Of a stretch of 64,000 bases of DNA, positions 1 through 7,974 are shown piece by piece. Source of the DNA: Bdellovibrionales bacterium GWA2_49_15 (GTDB taxonomy: Bacteria > Bdellovibrionota > Bacteriovoracia > Bacteriovoracales > Bacteriovoracaceae); the NCBI GenBank assembly GCA_001769855.1, contig MEPP01000031.1:237407-301406 (forward strand). Reading direction: 5' to 3'. Below the pieces are notes generated by a model. That model made no database searches. It was not told where the DNA came from and saw nothing but the letters and a program-made list of their open reading frames with translations. Position 1 is the first letter of the stretch. Each line of letters starts with the position of its first letter. A program made the position numbers and the translations under genes.

Positions 1-414
1 GCGGAATTTATGAACTCCATCGATGCGCTCGTGATGGGAAGAAAAACTTACGAGACCGTCTTAACCTTTGATCAATGGCCGTATACAAAAAGGGTGTTTG
101 TTTTGAGCAACACCTTAAAAACCGTTGCTCCGACTTTGCGTGACAAGGCTGAAATTATCAACGGTGAGCTGAAAAATATCTTAACGACACTTCATGAGAG
201 AGGATTTAAAAATTTGTATATCGATGGAGGGAAAACGATCCAAGGCTTTCTTAAGGAAAATCTCATCGATGAATTAATTGTTACGAAAATTCCTATCATT
301 TTAGGTGACGGAATTCCTCTTTTCCAAAGACAAAACAACAGCATTATGTTTCGTCATTATTCCACCACCATTTACAATGATTCATTAGTTAAGAGTCATT
401 ATAAGAGAGCATGA
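1..414 (+). CDS. Dihydrofolate reductase-like (RibD C-terminal family) protein, 5' end outside window
   Basis: The reading frame is open to the first base (Ala-Glu-Phe before the first Met), and the N-terminal nucleotide-binding strand of the family is missing, so the true start lies left of the window. The visible part has LVMGRKTYE, the strand-loop typical of DHFR/RibD-C reductases, a GG(K)TIQGF dinucleotide-binding loop and the PIILGDGIPLF motif near the C-terminus. The family binds NADPH and reduces pterin- or pyrimidine-like substrates; the substrate here cannot be told. A perfect hairpin follows the stop codon. Confidence 0.85.
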   Translation, partial: AEFMNSIDALVMGRKTYETVLTFDQWPYTKRVFVLSNTLKTVAPTLRDKAEIINGELKNILTTLHERGFKNLYIDGGKTIQGFLKENLIDELIVTKIPIILGDGIPLFQRQNNSIMFRHYSTTIYNDSLVKSHYKRA

Positions 415-416
415 TT

Positions 417-451
417 TTTTGTCCTCGAAACCAGTGATTTCGAGGACAAAA
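417..451 (+). terminator. Perfect 14-bp hairpin after the DHFR-like gene
   Basis: The arms TTTTGTCCTCGAAA and TTTCGAGGACAAAA are exact inverted repeats around a 7-base loop, three bases after the stop codon. There is no separate U-run after the stem on either strand, so it is an atypical intrinsic terminator. It may instead protect the 3' end of the transcript. Confidence 0.6.
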
Positions 452-587
452 TTCAGTGGAACTTTTGTCTATGCCTCTCACCAACGCTATTCAGCTATAG
501 TGATAATTCGGGGGTTGATCAGCTGGTTGCTTACACGAGGGAGCACTAAATTTGAAAGAATCTGGATTGATATGCTATCCTGCTCCA

Positions 588-1613
588 ATGCGACGATCAA
601 TCTGTCTCGTTTTCATTCTCACCTTTATTGTGGCCTGTATGGGGACTGGTGCAGACAATGGGCGTAGTCATAGAACCACGGGCCGCTCTGGCAGCGTTGG
701 CACCGGTCTCGGGGGAAATTCTAGCGCTCATACCATTCGCAATGTCTTCGTGAACGCAACTGGAAATATTTTTTCCGCTACAACAGAAGGGCTTTTTATC
801 TCGACTAATGGCGGAACAAGCTTCAGCAACCAAACCACCACGCGCGGTCTTGGAAGTAATACGGTTTGGGGTGTGCATGTCGATGGCCTTGGCACTGTTT
901 ACGCCGCGACAAACGGCGGACTTTCCATCTCCGCGAACAATGGTTTTAGTTTTATCAATAAAACCATAGGGCAAGGACTTGGCAGTAACATCGTCTGGGG
1001 CGTTTCTGTGGATGGGAGTGGGAATATTTATGCAGCCACAAGCGGTGGCCTTTCAATCTCGACCAACGGTGGAGACAGTTTTACAAACAAGACGACGGTC
1101 CAAGGTCTGGGTAATAACGATGTAAGAGGAATCGCGACTGACGGAAGTGGTAATATTTATGCCGCCACCACCGGTGGTCTCTCCATCTCGACGAACAGCG
1201 GTTCCAGTTTTATAACGAGGACCACAGCGAATGGCTTGGGTAGTAATGATACCAGGGGAGTCGCCATAGATGGTACTGGCAATATTTATGCCGCCACGAC
1301 CGAGGGACTTTCCATCTCAACCAATGGTGGAGCAAGTTTTATTAATCGAACAACCGCGAAAGGACTTGGCAGCAATACAGTCTGGGGCGTTTATGCGGAT
1401 GCACTTGGAAATATTTATGCCGCCACCAACGGTGGCCTTTCCATCTCGGCGAACGGTGGTTCAGGTTTCACCAATCGAACAACCAGAAATGGGCTGAGTA
1501 GTGACACCATCTGGGGTGTATTCGTGGATGGCCTCGGGAAAATTTATGCCGCGACAAACGGAGGACTCTCTGTCGCGCCCAACACTGGAGCAAATTTTAC
1601 CAATAAACTTTAA
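588..1613 (+). CDS. Lipoprotein with seven tandem beta-propeller repeats
   Basis: The chosen ATG gives a lipoprotein signal peptide (MRRS, hydrophobic stretch, FIVAC lipobox); a TTG 12 codons earlier would place extra polar residues before it. After the acylated Cys and a short Gly/Ser linker come seven repeats of about 43 residues, each with a core like DGSGNIYAATSGGLSIS followed by TNGGxSF and GLGSNxVWGV. Seven such units fit one seven-bladed propeller of the two-component-sensor/BNR type. This is probably a surface or periplasmic binding or scaffold protein. The repeats are also similar at DNA level (about 129 bp), so copy number could vary. No enzymatic motif is seen. Confidence 0.8.
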   Translation: MRRSICLVFILTFIVACMGTGADNGRSHRTTGRSGSVGTGLGGNSSAHTIRNVFVNATGNIFSATTEGLFISTNGGTSFSNQTTTRGLGSNTVWGVHVDGLGTVYAATNGGLSISANNGFSFINKTIGQGLGSNIVWGVSVDGSGNIYAATSGGLSISTNGGDSFTNKTTVQGLGNNDVRGIATDGSGNIYAATTGGLSISTNSGSSFITRTTANGLGSNDTRGVAIDGTGNIYAATTEGLSISTNGGASFINRTTAKGLGSNTVWGVYADALGNIYAATNGGLSISANGGSGFTNRTTRNGLSSDTIWGVFVDGLGKIYAATNGGLSVAPNTGANFTNKL

Positions 1614-1627
1614 CGAATGGAGAAACC

Positions 1628-1987
1628 ATGGTCACTTTTGAAGCTAAGCATATCAATGTTTCAATCAATCGCTCAGTTACCGATGTCTACAATTATATTT
1701 CTAATCCTAACAACCTCCCATCCTGGGCCAGCGGATTGAAGAATGTCAGCGTCAGATTTGTGGAAAAGAATCAGTTCGGAGTCGTCGATCACCACGTGAC
1801 TCTGGAATCTGGCATATCACTTTACATGCCTATGCGAGTTCTTCCGAACCATGACGGCAGCGAAGTTCTTTTTACCTTGTATCGACGGCCGGAAATGTCT
1901 GATAAGCAATTCGAAGATGATGCCGCGTGGGTCAAAAAAGACCTGGAAAAGTTAAAAAAAGTTGTTGAGAGTTCACTCATGTCTTAG
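1628..1987 (+). CDS. SRPBCC-family (polyketide cyclase/START-like) protein
   Basis: The 119 residues match the helix-grip fold pattern: an N-terminal strand (HINVSINRSVTDVYNYISNPNNLPSWASG), central strands, and a long C-terminal helix (WVKKDLEKLKKVVES). These small cytosolic proteins bind hydrophobic ligands or act as cyclases; the ligand here is unknown. GGAG seven bases before ATG supports the start. The last 15 bases overlap the end of the convergent macB gene. Confidence 0.75.
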   Translation: MVTFEAKHINVSINRSVTDVYNYISNPNNLPSWASGLKNVSVRFVEKNQFGVVDHHVTLESGISLYMPMRVLPNHDGSEVLFTLYRRPEMSDKQFEDDAAWVKKDLEKLKKVVESSLMS

Positions 1988-3928
1988 AGCATCGATAGGA
2001 GCAAGACGAGACGCCTTCCGTGCCGGATATAATCCGAAGATAATTCCGATAGAAGCCGAAAACACAAACGAGAGCAGAACAGAATCGAGCGTGATTGAGG
2101 TCGCCCAACCTGCGATTTCCGATATCAAGACAGTGGCCAGCCATGCTAAAGCTATTCCGAAGACTCCGCCGACAGCACTAATGACCACCGCTTCAACAAT
2201 AAATTGGGATAAGATATCCAAACGTCGAGCACCAACGGCCTTGCGGAGACCGATCTCACGCGTTCTTTCAGTCACTGATACCAGCATGATGTTCATAATC
2301 CCTATGCCGCCAACCAGAAGCGAAATCGCGGCAATTGCCGAAAGCAGAAGGGTCATGACCTGAGTACTGGCCGTTAGCGCGGCCTGAATCTCTGCCAGAT
2401 TTCTTACGCGAAAGGCGTCCTGACGCTGTGAAATTGGCACGCGGTGACGGGAGAGCAGAAGCTCAAGCGTCTGGTCTTGAACCACTGATGTTTGCTCGGG
2501 TGAATTGACTTCGATATCGATATTATCGATATAATCTTTTCCATACAGCCGTCGCATGGCGGTCGTAACGGGAACAAGGATGCGATCATCCTGATCATTG
2601 AACGCGTTGGCGCCTTTCTCGGGTAAAACGCCAATCACCTGAAAGCTAACCTTGTTGATTTTGAACATTTCGCCAATGGGACTTTGCCCTCCAAAAACCT
2701 CTCGCACCAGCGTTGCCCCCACGATGGCGATTCGTAGCCTCTTCTTGTTTTCAACATCAGTAAAAAAACGACCGACCGTTGGGGTATCCGCATGCATGCT
2801 TGCCCAAGCGGCGGAAACTCCCATGACCGAGGTGTTCCAGTTTTTATTCAGATAGGTCACCTGGGCGCGACCAGTGACATTGGGAGCAACGGCCTTAACT
2901 TCCGGAATTTTTTCTTTGATGACCTGAGCATCCTCCACCGTAAGCCTGGTTGTCGCCCCTGCCTGAACCATCGCTCCGCCAAAGCCTCGAACCGCGCCAG
3001 CACGAACATTGAGCAGATTCGTCCCGAGAGAAGAGAGTTGCTCCTCAATCGCTTTCTGGGCCCCTCGACCAATTGCAATCATGGTCACCACCGCACCCAC
3101 GCCGATCAAGATTCCGAGCATGGAAAGGCCGGTGCGAATCTTATTGGCAGCGAGAGTTTTTACACCTTGGAAAAAATGCTCCACCACATGAGCAATCTGA
3201 AATCCCACTGTCGTGGAAATTTCCTGCGTCGCTTTTTTTTCTGCTCCGAACGTTAGGGGAACAAGTCGCTCATCAGACAAAACACCGCCATCATGCATAC
3301 GGATGAGCCGTTTGGCCTGCCTTCCGATGGCATCTTCGTGAGTTACAATCACCACCGTGATTCCTGAGTCATTCAACTCTTTCAAAATGTTTAGAATTTC
3401 TTTTCCATTCACCGAATCGAGATTTCCCGTGGGCTCATCGGCAAGAATCATCAGCGGCCGATTCACAAGTGAACGGGCGATGGCCACGCGCTGCTGCTGA
3501 CCACCTGACATCTCATTGGGATGATGAATTAAACGCTCACCCAACCCCACGCGCTTTAAAAGTGTGGCGGCATATTCGACATCAATTTTGCCCTTCGAGT
3601 AGAGAAGCGGTAACGCCACATTTTCGAGTGCCGACATTCGAGGCAGAAGATTGGATTGCTGAAAGATAAAGCCAATGACCTCGCGGCGGAAAACCGCCAA
3701 TTCATCTTCTGTGAGCTTTGAAACCTCTTTGCCATTAATGGTGTAAGAGCCCTCATCCGGTACGTCGAGGAGACCCATCACGTTCATGAGTGTCGATTTG
3801 CCGGAACCCGACGCTCCCATGATGGCGATAAAATCACCATCATGGATGGTGAGTGTTACATTCTGTAATGCATGGATGACATTGTCGCCCATCTGATATT
3901 TTTTTTGAATGTTTTTCAATTCAAGCAT
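1973..3928 (-). CDS. macB: MacB-type ABC transporter, ATPase fused to FtsX-like permease
   Basis: This is the inner-membrane ATPase/permease of a tripartite MacAB-TolC type exporter. Residues 1-230 form the ATPase: Walker A GASGSGKST at 38-46, signature MSGGQQQRVAIARS near 139-152, and Walker B MILADEP followed by TGNLD. The rest is the MacB/FtsX permease, with one membrane helix near 265-290, a large periplasmic loop, and three C-terminal helices including the conserved ERTREIGLRKAVGAR turn. Length 651 is normal for MacB. It is the last gene of tolC-macA-macB; only nine bases separate it from macA. Substrates (macrolides, peptides, lipoprotein-like cargo) cannot be read from sequence. Confidence 0.93.
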   Translation of the reverse strand: MLELKNIQKKYQMGDNVIHALQNVTLTIHDGDFIAIMGASGSGKSTLMNVMGLLDVPDEGSYTINGKEVSKLTEDELAVFRREVIGFIFQQSNLLPRMSALENVALPLLYSKGKIDVEYAATLLKRVGLGERLIHHPNEMSGGQQQRVAIARSLVNRPLMILADEPTGNLDSVNGKEILNILKELNDSGITVVIVTHEDAIGRQAKRLIRMHDGGVLSDERLVPLTFGAEKKATQEISTTVGFQIAHVVEHFFQGVKTLAANKIRTGLSMLGILIGVGAVVTMIAIGRGAQKAIEEQLSSLGTNLLNVRAGAVRGFGGAMVQAGATTRLTVEDAQVIKEKIPEVKAVAPNVTGRAQVTYLNKNWNTSVMGVSAAWASMHADTPTVGRFFTDVENKKRLRIAIVGATLVREVFGGQSPIGEMFKINKVSFQVIGVLPEKGANAFNDQDDRILVPVTTAMRRLYGKDYIDNIDIEVNSPEQTSVVQDQTLELLLSRHRVPISQRQDAFRVRNLAEIQAALTASTQVMTLLLSAIAAISLLVGGIGIMNIMLVSVTERTREIGLRKAVGARRLDILSQFIVEAVVISAVGGVFGIALAWLATVLISEIAGWATSITLDSVLLSFVFSASIGIIFGLYPARKASRLAPIDALRHE

Positions 3929-3937
3929 GAGCGCCGC

Positions 3938-4909
3938 CTAATGCCCGCCGCCACGTCGGCCGCCAAAGGGACTGAAGGGACTGCGATTTTTTTCCTCTGA
4001 GGAAGCTTTGAACTCCGCCACCAAAATGCTTTCCCCTTCCGCCAGCCCCTGCACGATTTCGGTATGTTTACCGTCCGTAATACCAACCTCGACAAGCTTT
4101 TCCAGAGGTTTTTTCTGTTTGGGCGCTTTCACCATAACTGTATATTTACTGTCGAGAACTCGCAGGGCCTCATTGGGAATCAGCAGAACGTCATCTTTTG
4201 AATCAACGATAAAAGTAACATTCGCCGTCATCCCACTGCGCATGAATTCCGGCGTCTGTTCCGGAATCACATCGACAACATAAGTTGTGACGTTATTGAC
4301 CGTTTTAGCATCGAAGGCAATTTGATTCGCGAAGGCTTGAATCTTATTTTCGGGATAAGCATCCAGCACGATCGTGGCATGCTGCTGTAATTTAATTTGG
4401 GAAATATCCGTTTCATCGACCTGGGCCTTCACTGTAAGGCGATCAGAGATGACGAAAACCGAATCAATGTTGGTGAAGGTTTGTCCTGATTCGACATTTC
4501 TAAGGATGATGGTGCCGTTGATGGGGGCAAAGATGGGAGTTGGTCTGTAATCTTCCTCCCACTTCTTTAGCTCGTCTCGACCTAAGGCACGGGCGGCATC
4601 AATAAGCGCGGCCCGTTCGGTGGAACTCATCCATGCCAGGACTTGTCCCTTTCTGACTTTTTGTCCTTCGACGACAAGCACCTGCTCCACCCGTCCCGCT
4701 ACGGGAGGCTTGATCTCAAGGCGGTTATCAGGCTGCACGGTTCCCGTTGCCAAAATTGTAACGACGATGTTTCCCCGTGCGACCTGCACCTCTCGATAGG
4801 TAATCTCAAGTGGCCCCTTCTTTTTTAGGGCGAAAACCGCGATGACGACTATTGCACACAGGATGAGGGCAAAAATAATCCAACGCTTTTTTTTGTGAAT
4901 ATCGCTCAC
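3938..4909 (-). CDS. macA: MacA-type periplasmic adaptor (HlyD/RND membrane-fusion) with very short hairpin
   Basis: It joins the MacB-type pump to the outer-membrane TolC-type duct. An N-terminal membrane anchor (residues 10-29) is followed by a lipoyl half (VQPDNRLEIKPPVAGRV), a second lipoyl half (PTPIFAPINGTIILRNVESG), a beta-barrel domain and a membrane-proximal domain. The coiled-coil hairpin between the lipoyl halves, usually 70 or more residues in MacA, is only about 25 residues here (STERAALIDAARALGRDEL region), which explains the short length of 323. The tail is rich in Gly and Arg. It overlaps the tolC-like gene by four bases. Confidence 0.9.
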   Translation of the reverse strand: MSDIHKKKRWIIFALILCAIVVIAVFALKKKGPLEITYREVQVARGNIVVTILATGTVQPDNRLEIKPPVAGRVEQVLVVEGQKVRKGQVLAWMSSTERAALIDAARALGRDELKKWEEDYRPTPIFAPINGTIILRNVESGQTFTNIDSVFVISDRLTVKAQVDETDISQIKLQQHATIVLDAYPENKIQAFANQIAFDAKTVNNVTTYVVDVIPEQTPEFMRSGMTANVTFIVDSKDDVLLIPNEALRVLDSKYTVMVKAPKQKKPLEKLVEVGITDGKHTEIVQGLAEGESILVAEFKASSEEKNRSPFSPFGGRRGGGH

Positions 4910-6162
4910 GGAATGACTCCTTTGCCTTGTGACTGTTGCCAGGCCGCCTCTGCTGTTGTGCGGTCACGTTGGGCCTGTAAAACGGTTTTCTCTCGAACGA
5001 TGAGATCGTTCTCAATCAAGTCCCAATCCTCAAAGCTCATGAGACCATTATTGTATTTGCTACGGGCGATCTCGGCGCGTTTGAGGGCCGCCTCCTTAAA
5101 GCTTTCATCGACTTTGAGTTTTTCAATGGCCTCGATGTAGGCCGTATACGTCTGTTTTAACTTTGTCAGAGTTTGACGATCACCATTTTCTCTCGTGGTG
5201 CGTGCCACGGCAAAGGTGGCGACAGCACTCTTGGTACCATAATAATCTTTTCCTCCGTCAAATAAGGGGAAGGAGAGAGTCGCACCGATGGTTCTACGTT
5301 GGTTTTCCGGAAACCAGTCCTGTCCCGTCTTCCCTGTGCTCGCATTTAAGCTGAAGGTCGGAAAAAAACCCGAACGTGCCGCCTTGATTCCGGCATCCGC
5401 CGAATCTTCCTGGGCGACGAGCTGAAAATGATCGGGGGTCGAGAGAACCAGCCGTCGAAAATCAGGATTGCCGGGCAAGGCCTCAAGCGGCACATCCTCG
5501 TTTAAGATCAGCTCCGCATCTTCGTCTCTTCCCAGCACGCGGACGAGCTGGGCCTGGGCCACAGCGATATTGTGCTTGGCCTGAAGGGCATCGTAATGCG
5601 CCTGATTGAGATAGGCCCTGGAGAGAAGGACAGAACCTTTGTTTTCCCTTCCGCTCTGAAACCGAAGTTCCACAAGCTTAAGATTGTCTTCGCGACGGCG
5701 TATAATGATCTGCTGCAAAGTTAATGAGCGTTGGGCGAAAAGCATCCCTGAATAAGCTGTTTTGAGATCTAAGCTAATCTTGGCCTTAACAGCGGCCAGA
5801 TTGGCTTCCTGAACCCTGGTCTGGGCCGATGCCTGATTCACCCTGGCTTGATCTTGAAGTCCGTTAAACAGGGTGTAGTTCGCTGATAAGGTGGCATTAT
5901 ACGATTCACTCGATGCACCTGAAGTTTCGCTATCGCTGTAATCCAATGTGCCGGCGAGTGTAGGAAAAAAACCACTATAAGCCCCTCTGGTTGAATATTG
6001 TGCAGACTCGAGGGATTGAAAAGCAGACTTCAGCTCCGAATTACCCCGTACAGTCTCATCAACACAGGCCTGCCAGGAAAGCTCTCCCGACGCAAAGGCC
6101 TGCGGCACAATCGCAAAAATCAAAATGGGGGTAACAATCTTGTCACAAATAAAAAAGCGCAT
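4906..6162 (-). CDS. TolC-family outer-membrane efflux protein
   Basis: It forms the outer-membrane and periplasmic duct of the exporter encoded by the two following genes. The ATG at 6162 is chosen because GGGGAG stands 8 bases upstream and the product then begins with a normal signal peptide (MRFFICDK, hydrophobic stretch, AFASGE); an upstream GTG lacks such support. The protein shows the duplicated TolC pattern: two sets of long helices with LNQA(H) and YNNGLMSFED elements, and beta-strand segments such as YNATLSANYTLFNG and TIGATLSFPLFDGG. Its length of 418 is usual for the family. It is first in the operon. Confidence 0.92.
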   Translation of the reverse strand: MRFFICDKIVTPILIFAIVPQAFASGELSWQACVDETVRGNSELKSAFQSLESAQYSTRGAYSGFFPTLAGTLDYSDSETSGASSESYNATLSANYTLFNGLQDQARVNQASAQTRVQEANLAAVKAKISLDLKTAYSGMLFAQRSLTLQQIIIRRREDNLKLVELRFQSGRENKGSVLLSRAYLNQAHYDALQAKHNIAVAQAQLVRVLGRDEDAELILNEDVPLEALPGNPDFRRLVLSTPDHFQLVAQEDSADAGIKAARSGFFPTFSLNASTGKTGQDWFPENQRRTIGATLSFPLFDGGKDYYGTKSAVATFAVARTTRENGDRQTLTKLKQTYTAYIEAIEKLKVDESFKEAALKRAEIARSKYNNGLMSFEDWDLIENDLIVREKTVLQAQRDRTTAEAAWQQSQGKGVIP

Positions 6163-6235
6163 AACTCTCCCCGTCACAAACTACAGAGATATTTATAGCA
6201 TTATATCTGTCGAATGATAAATGAGGTCGATTACC

Positions 6236-6766
6236 TTATCCGAGGTCGATCTGCAGCTCTTTGGTGTAGCAGGACCCTCGCGGAGTCGGCACTGAGCTAT
6301 AGAGTGAAAAACTCTCAACCGGAAAGCTGGCGGCGGAAAACATAGAATAACATTGCAAAAAAGGGACGATCTGTTCGATCGGAACCTTGTCCAGTCTCGC
6401 CAGAGTGATATGGGGATGAAAGGACTGACTGGCATCTTTACCAAAATTTTTCAGCGCTTTGCGAATCTTACTCGCCAAAGCATCTAACGAGACGCTTGGT
6501 TCAAAACCTGCCCAGAGAACTTTGGCAAAATTTCGATTAGCAAAGTGGCCAACACTTTTCGGAACCAGGTTAAATGGTTCGTGCTCAATTTCTTCCAGAA
6601 TTTTGATGATCTGCTGATATTCAAAGCTGCGAACTTCCCCGATAAACTTGAGGGTCAGATGCATATTTTCAAGAGGGGTCCATCGGGCGTGCTTTAAAGG
6701 GACCTTCAGCAGGGCCAACTCCTGCTTGAGCTGCTCGGGAATGTCGATTGCGATGAAAAGTCTCAT
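6236..6766 (-). CDS. thpR: RNA 2',3'-cyclic phosphodiesterase (2'-5' RNA ligase family)
   Basis: The two catalytic HxTx motifs of the 2H phosphoesterase family are present: HLTL at residue 36 and HITL at residue 119, each in its expected context (PLENMHLTLKFIGE and FHPHITLAR). The enzyme opens 2',3'-cyclic phosphates on RNA ends. Translation from the ATG at 6766 gives MRLFIAIDIPE, the standard family N-terminus; a longer frame upstream has no family resemblance. No Shine-Dalgarno is present, and a strong promoter ends six bases before the ATG, so the mRNA is probably leaderless. Confidence 0.92.
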   Translation of the reverse strand: MRLFIAIDIPEQLKQELALLKVPLKHARWTPLENMHLTLKFIGEVRSFEYQQIIKILEEIEHEPFNLVPKSVGHFANRNFAKVLWAGFEPSVSLDALASKIRKALKNFGKDASQSFHPHITLARLDKVPIEQIVPFLQCYSMFSAASFPVESFSLYSSVPTPRGSCYTKELQIDLG

Positions 6767-6772
6767 GTTTGT

Positions 6773-6801
6773 ACTATACTTGCCGCAGGTAATTTTTTCA
6801 A
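6773..6801 (-). promoter_or_regulatory. Sigma-70-type promoter of thpR, predicted leaderless transcript
   Basis: On the minus strand TTGAAA is followed after exactly 17 bases by TATAGT, and six more bases (ACAAAC) lead to the ATG. Transcription starting at the usual distance from the -10 would begin at or beside the A of the start codon. Confidence 0.65.
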
Positions 6802-6863
6802 ATGGGTTGCCATACTGAGTCGCAGAGGTAGAACAGGCCATCATTTAATTTAGGGGGAGTCGT

Positions 6864-7208
6864 ATGAAAATCTTATTCACGGCCATGTGCCTTCTTGCTT
6901 CTTTAGCTGTATCGGCCGAAGTGAGTTCCATGAAATGTACCATGAGTTCCCAATATTTGAATTTTACACAGGAAATCGTCGTCGACTTAAATAACCCTGA
7001 CTTTCTTGGCAATGGTCCGACCGAAAAGGGTGATGAGTGGGAAATTGCCTGGTCGCTCAGCGAATGTGAGGACTCAACCTCTCTTGTCTTCGATCTCAAA
7101 GAATATAAAAAATTTCGGGCGGGAAAAAATAAGTCGATTTATGGTCGCCTTACACACTCAGAGCCATCCATTTCCATTGAAACTGACGTCGATTGTCAGG
7201 CGCTTTAA
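6864..7208 (+). CDS. Small exported protein of unknown function
   Basis: The 114-residue product begins with a clear signal peptide (MKILFTAMCLLASLAVSA). The mature part is about 95 residues, mostly predicted beta strand, with Cys residues in MKCTM, SECED and VDCQAL that could form disulfides in the periplasm. GGGGGAG lies eight bases before the ATG. The stop shares the palindromic TTAA with the stop of the convergent protease gene. I do not recognise a family. Confidence 0.7.
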   Translation: MKILFTAMCLLASLAVSAEVSSMKCTMSSQYLNFTQEIVVDLNNPDFLGNGPTEKGDEWEIAWSLSECEDSTSLVFDLKEYKKFRAGKNKSIYGRLTHSEPSISIETDVDCQAL

Positions 7209-7972
7209 CGGGAGTGTTTCTGATAGATCCTCATGGCATTGGGCATGAGTTCAATCAGTCGCTCCTCGCGCTGTCGATTGCTGGGATGAGTGGAAAGAAA
7301 ACTGGGTCCGCTTGATCCCGAGATTTGATCCATGCGACGCCATAGTACCACCGCCTCTCGCGGATCAAATCCTGCCGTGGCCATCAAGACCAGTCCGATT
7401 TCATCCGCCTCTGATTCATTGCTTCGACTAAACGGTAAGATAATTGCGACCGTCGTACCTAGACCCAAGGCCGCAAGCGCTAATTGGCGTTTTTCCTTCG
7501 GCAACTCGCCCAAGGTTGCAACCGCGAGTATTCCCAAAACGACCTCCTGGCCAAGTTGCGCACTCAATCTCTGCCCCCCGTGGCGAGCGATGGCATGGGC
7601 AATCTCATGCGCCAAAACAGCGGCAATTCTGGCGGGATTGTTGGCGACCTTGGCCATCCCGGAGTAGAAGCCGACCTTGCCTCCAGGCAGGCAAAAGGCG
7701 TTTATTTGCGGATTTTCAAAAACCTTGAATTCCCATTTAAAATCGGCGCGCTCGACGGCCCCCGCCAAACGCTGGCCGATGACTTTTACCTGCTGAGCCA
7801 ACTCACTACTTGAATCAACCCTTTCGTGCTTGAGAATGTCCTGGTATGCCTTCTCGCCCATGGCATTCTCTTCTTCCGTGGAGGTTAGAATGAATTTTTT
7901 TGTTCCCGTTACGGGTGTGGTGGCACAGGAAATAAAGAATAGGGCCAAGATCAAAAAAGCATCTCGCGCCAT
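7205..7972 (-). CDS. M48-family zinc metalloprotease, lipoprotein
   Basis: A lipoprotein signal (LALFFISC, acylated Cys16) is followed by an M48 peptidase domain. The zinc motif HEIAH is at 122-126, and the third ligand sits in NESEADEIG about 65 residues later. The family (BepA/YcaL-like) degrades or assists folding of outer-membrane and periplasmic proteins; 255 residues without TPR repeats resembles YcaL/LoiP rather than BepA. Its Shine-Dalgarno (AAGAGA) lies within the last codons of the FHA gene, only two bases away, so the two are translationally coupled. Confidence 0.9.
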   Translation of the reverse strand: MARDAFLILALFFISCATTPVTGTKKFILTSTEEENAMGEKAYQDILKHERVDSSSELAQQVKVIGQRLAGAVERADFKWEFKVFENPQINAFCLPGGKVGFYSGMAKVANNPARIAAVLAHEIAHAIARHGGQRLSAQLGQEVVLGILAVATLGELPKEKRQLALAALGLGTTVAIILPFSRSNESEADEIGLVLMATAGFDPREAVVLWRRMDQISGSSGPSFLSTHPSNRQREERLIELMPNAMRIYQKHSR

Positions 7973-7974
7973 AG

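Noticed and set aside
419-667. 82-codon frame after the DHFR-like gene
   Set aside because: It starts in the hairpin, has no ribosome site or family resemblance, and overlaps the lipoprotein signal peptide in another frame.
725-1600. Regular 129-bp direct repeats, considered as CRISPR or satellite DNA
   Set aside because: The repeats are continuous coding sequence for propeller blades, with no spacers.
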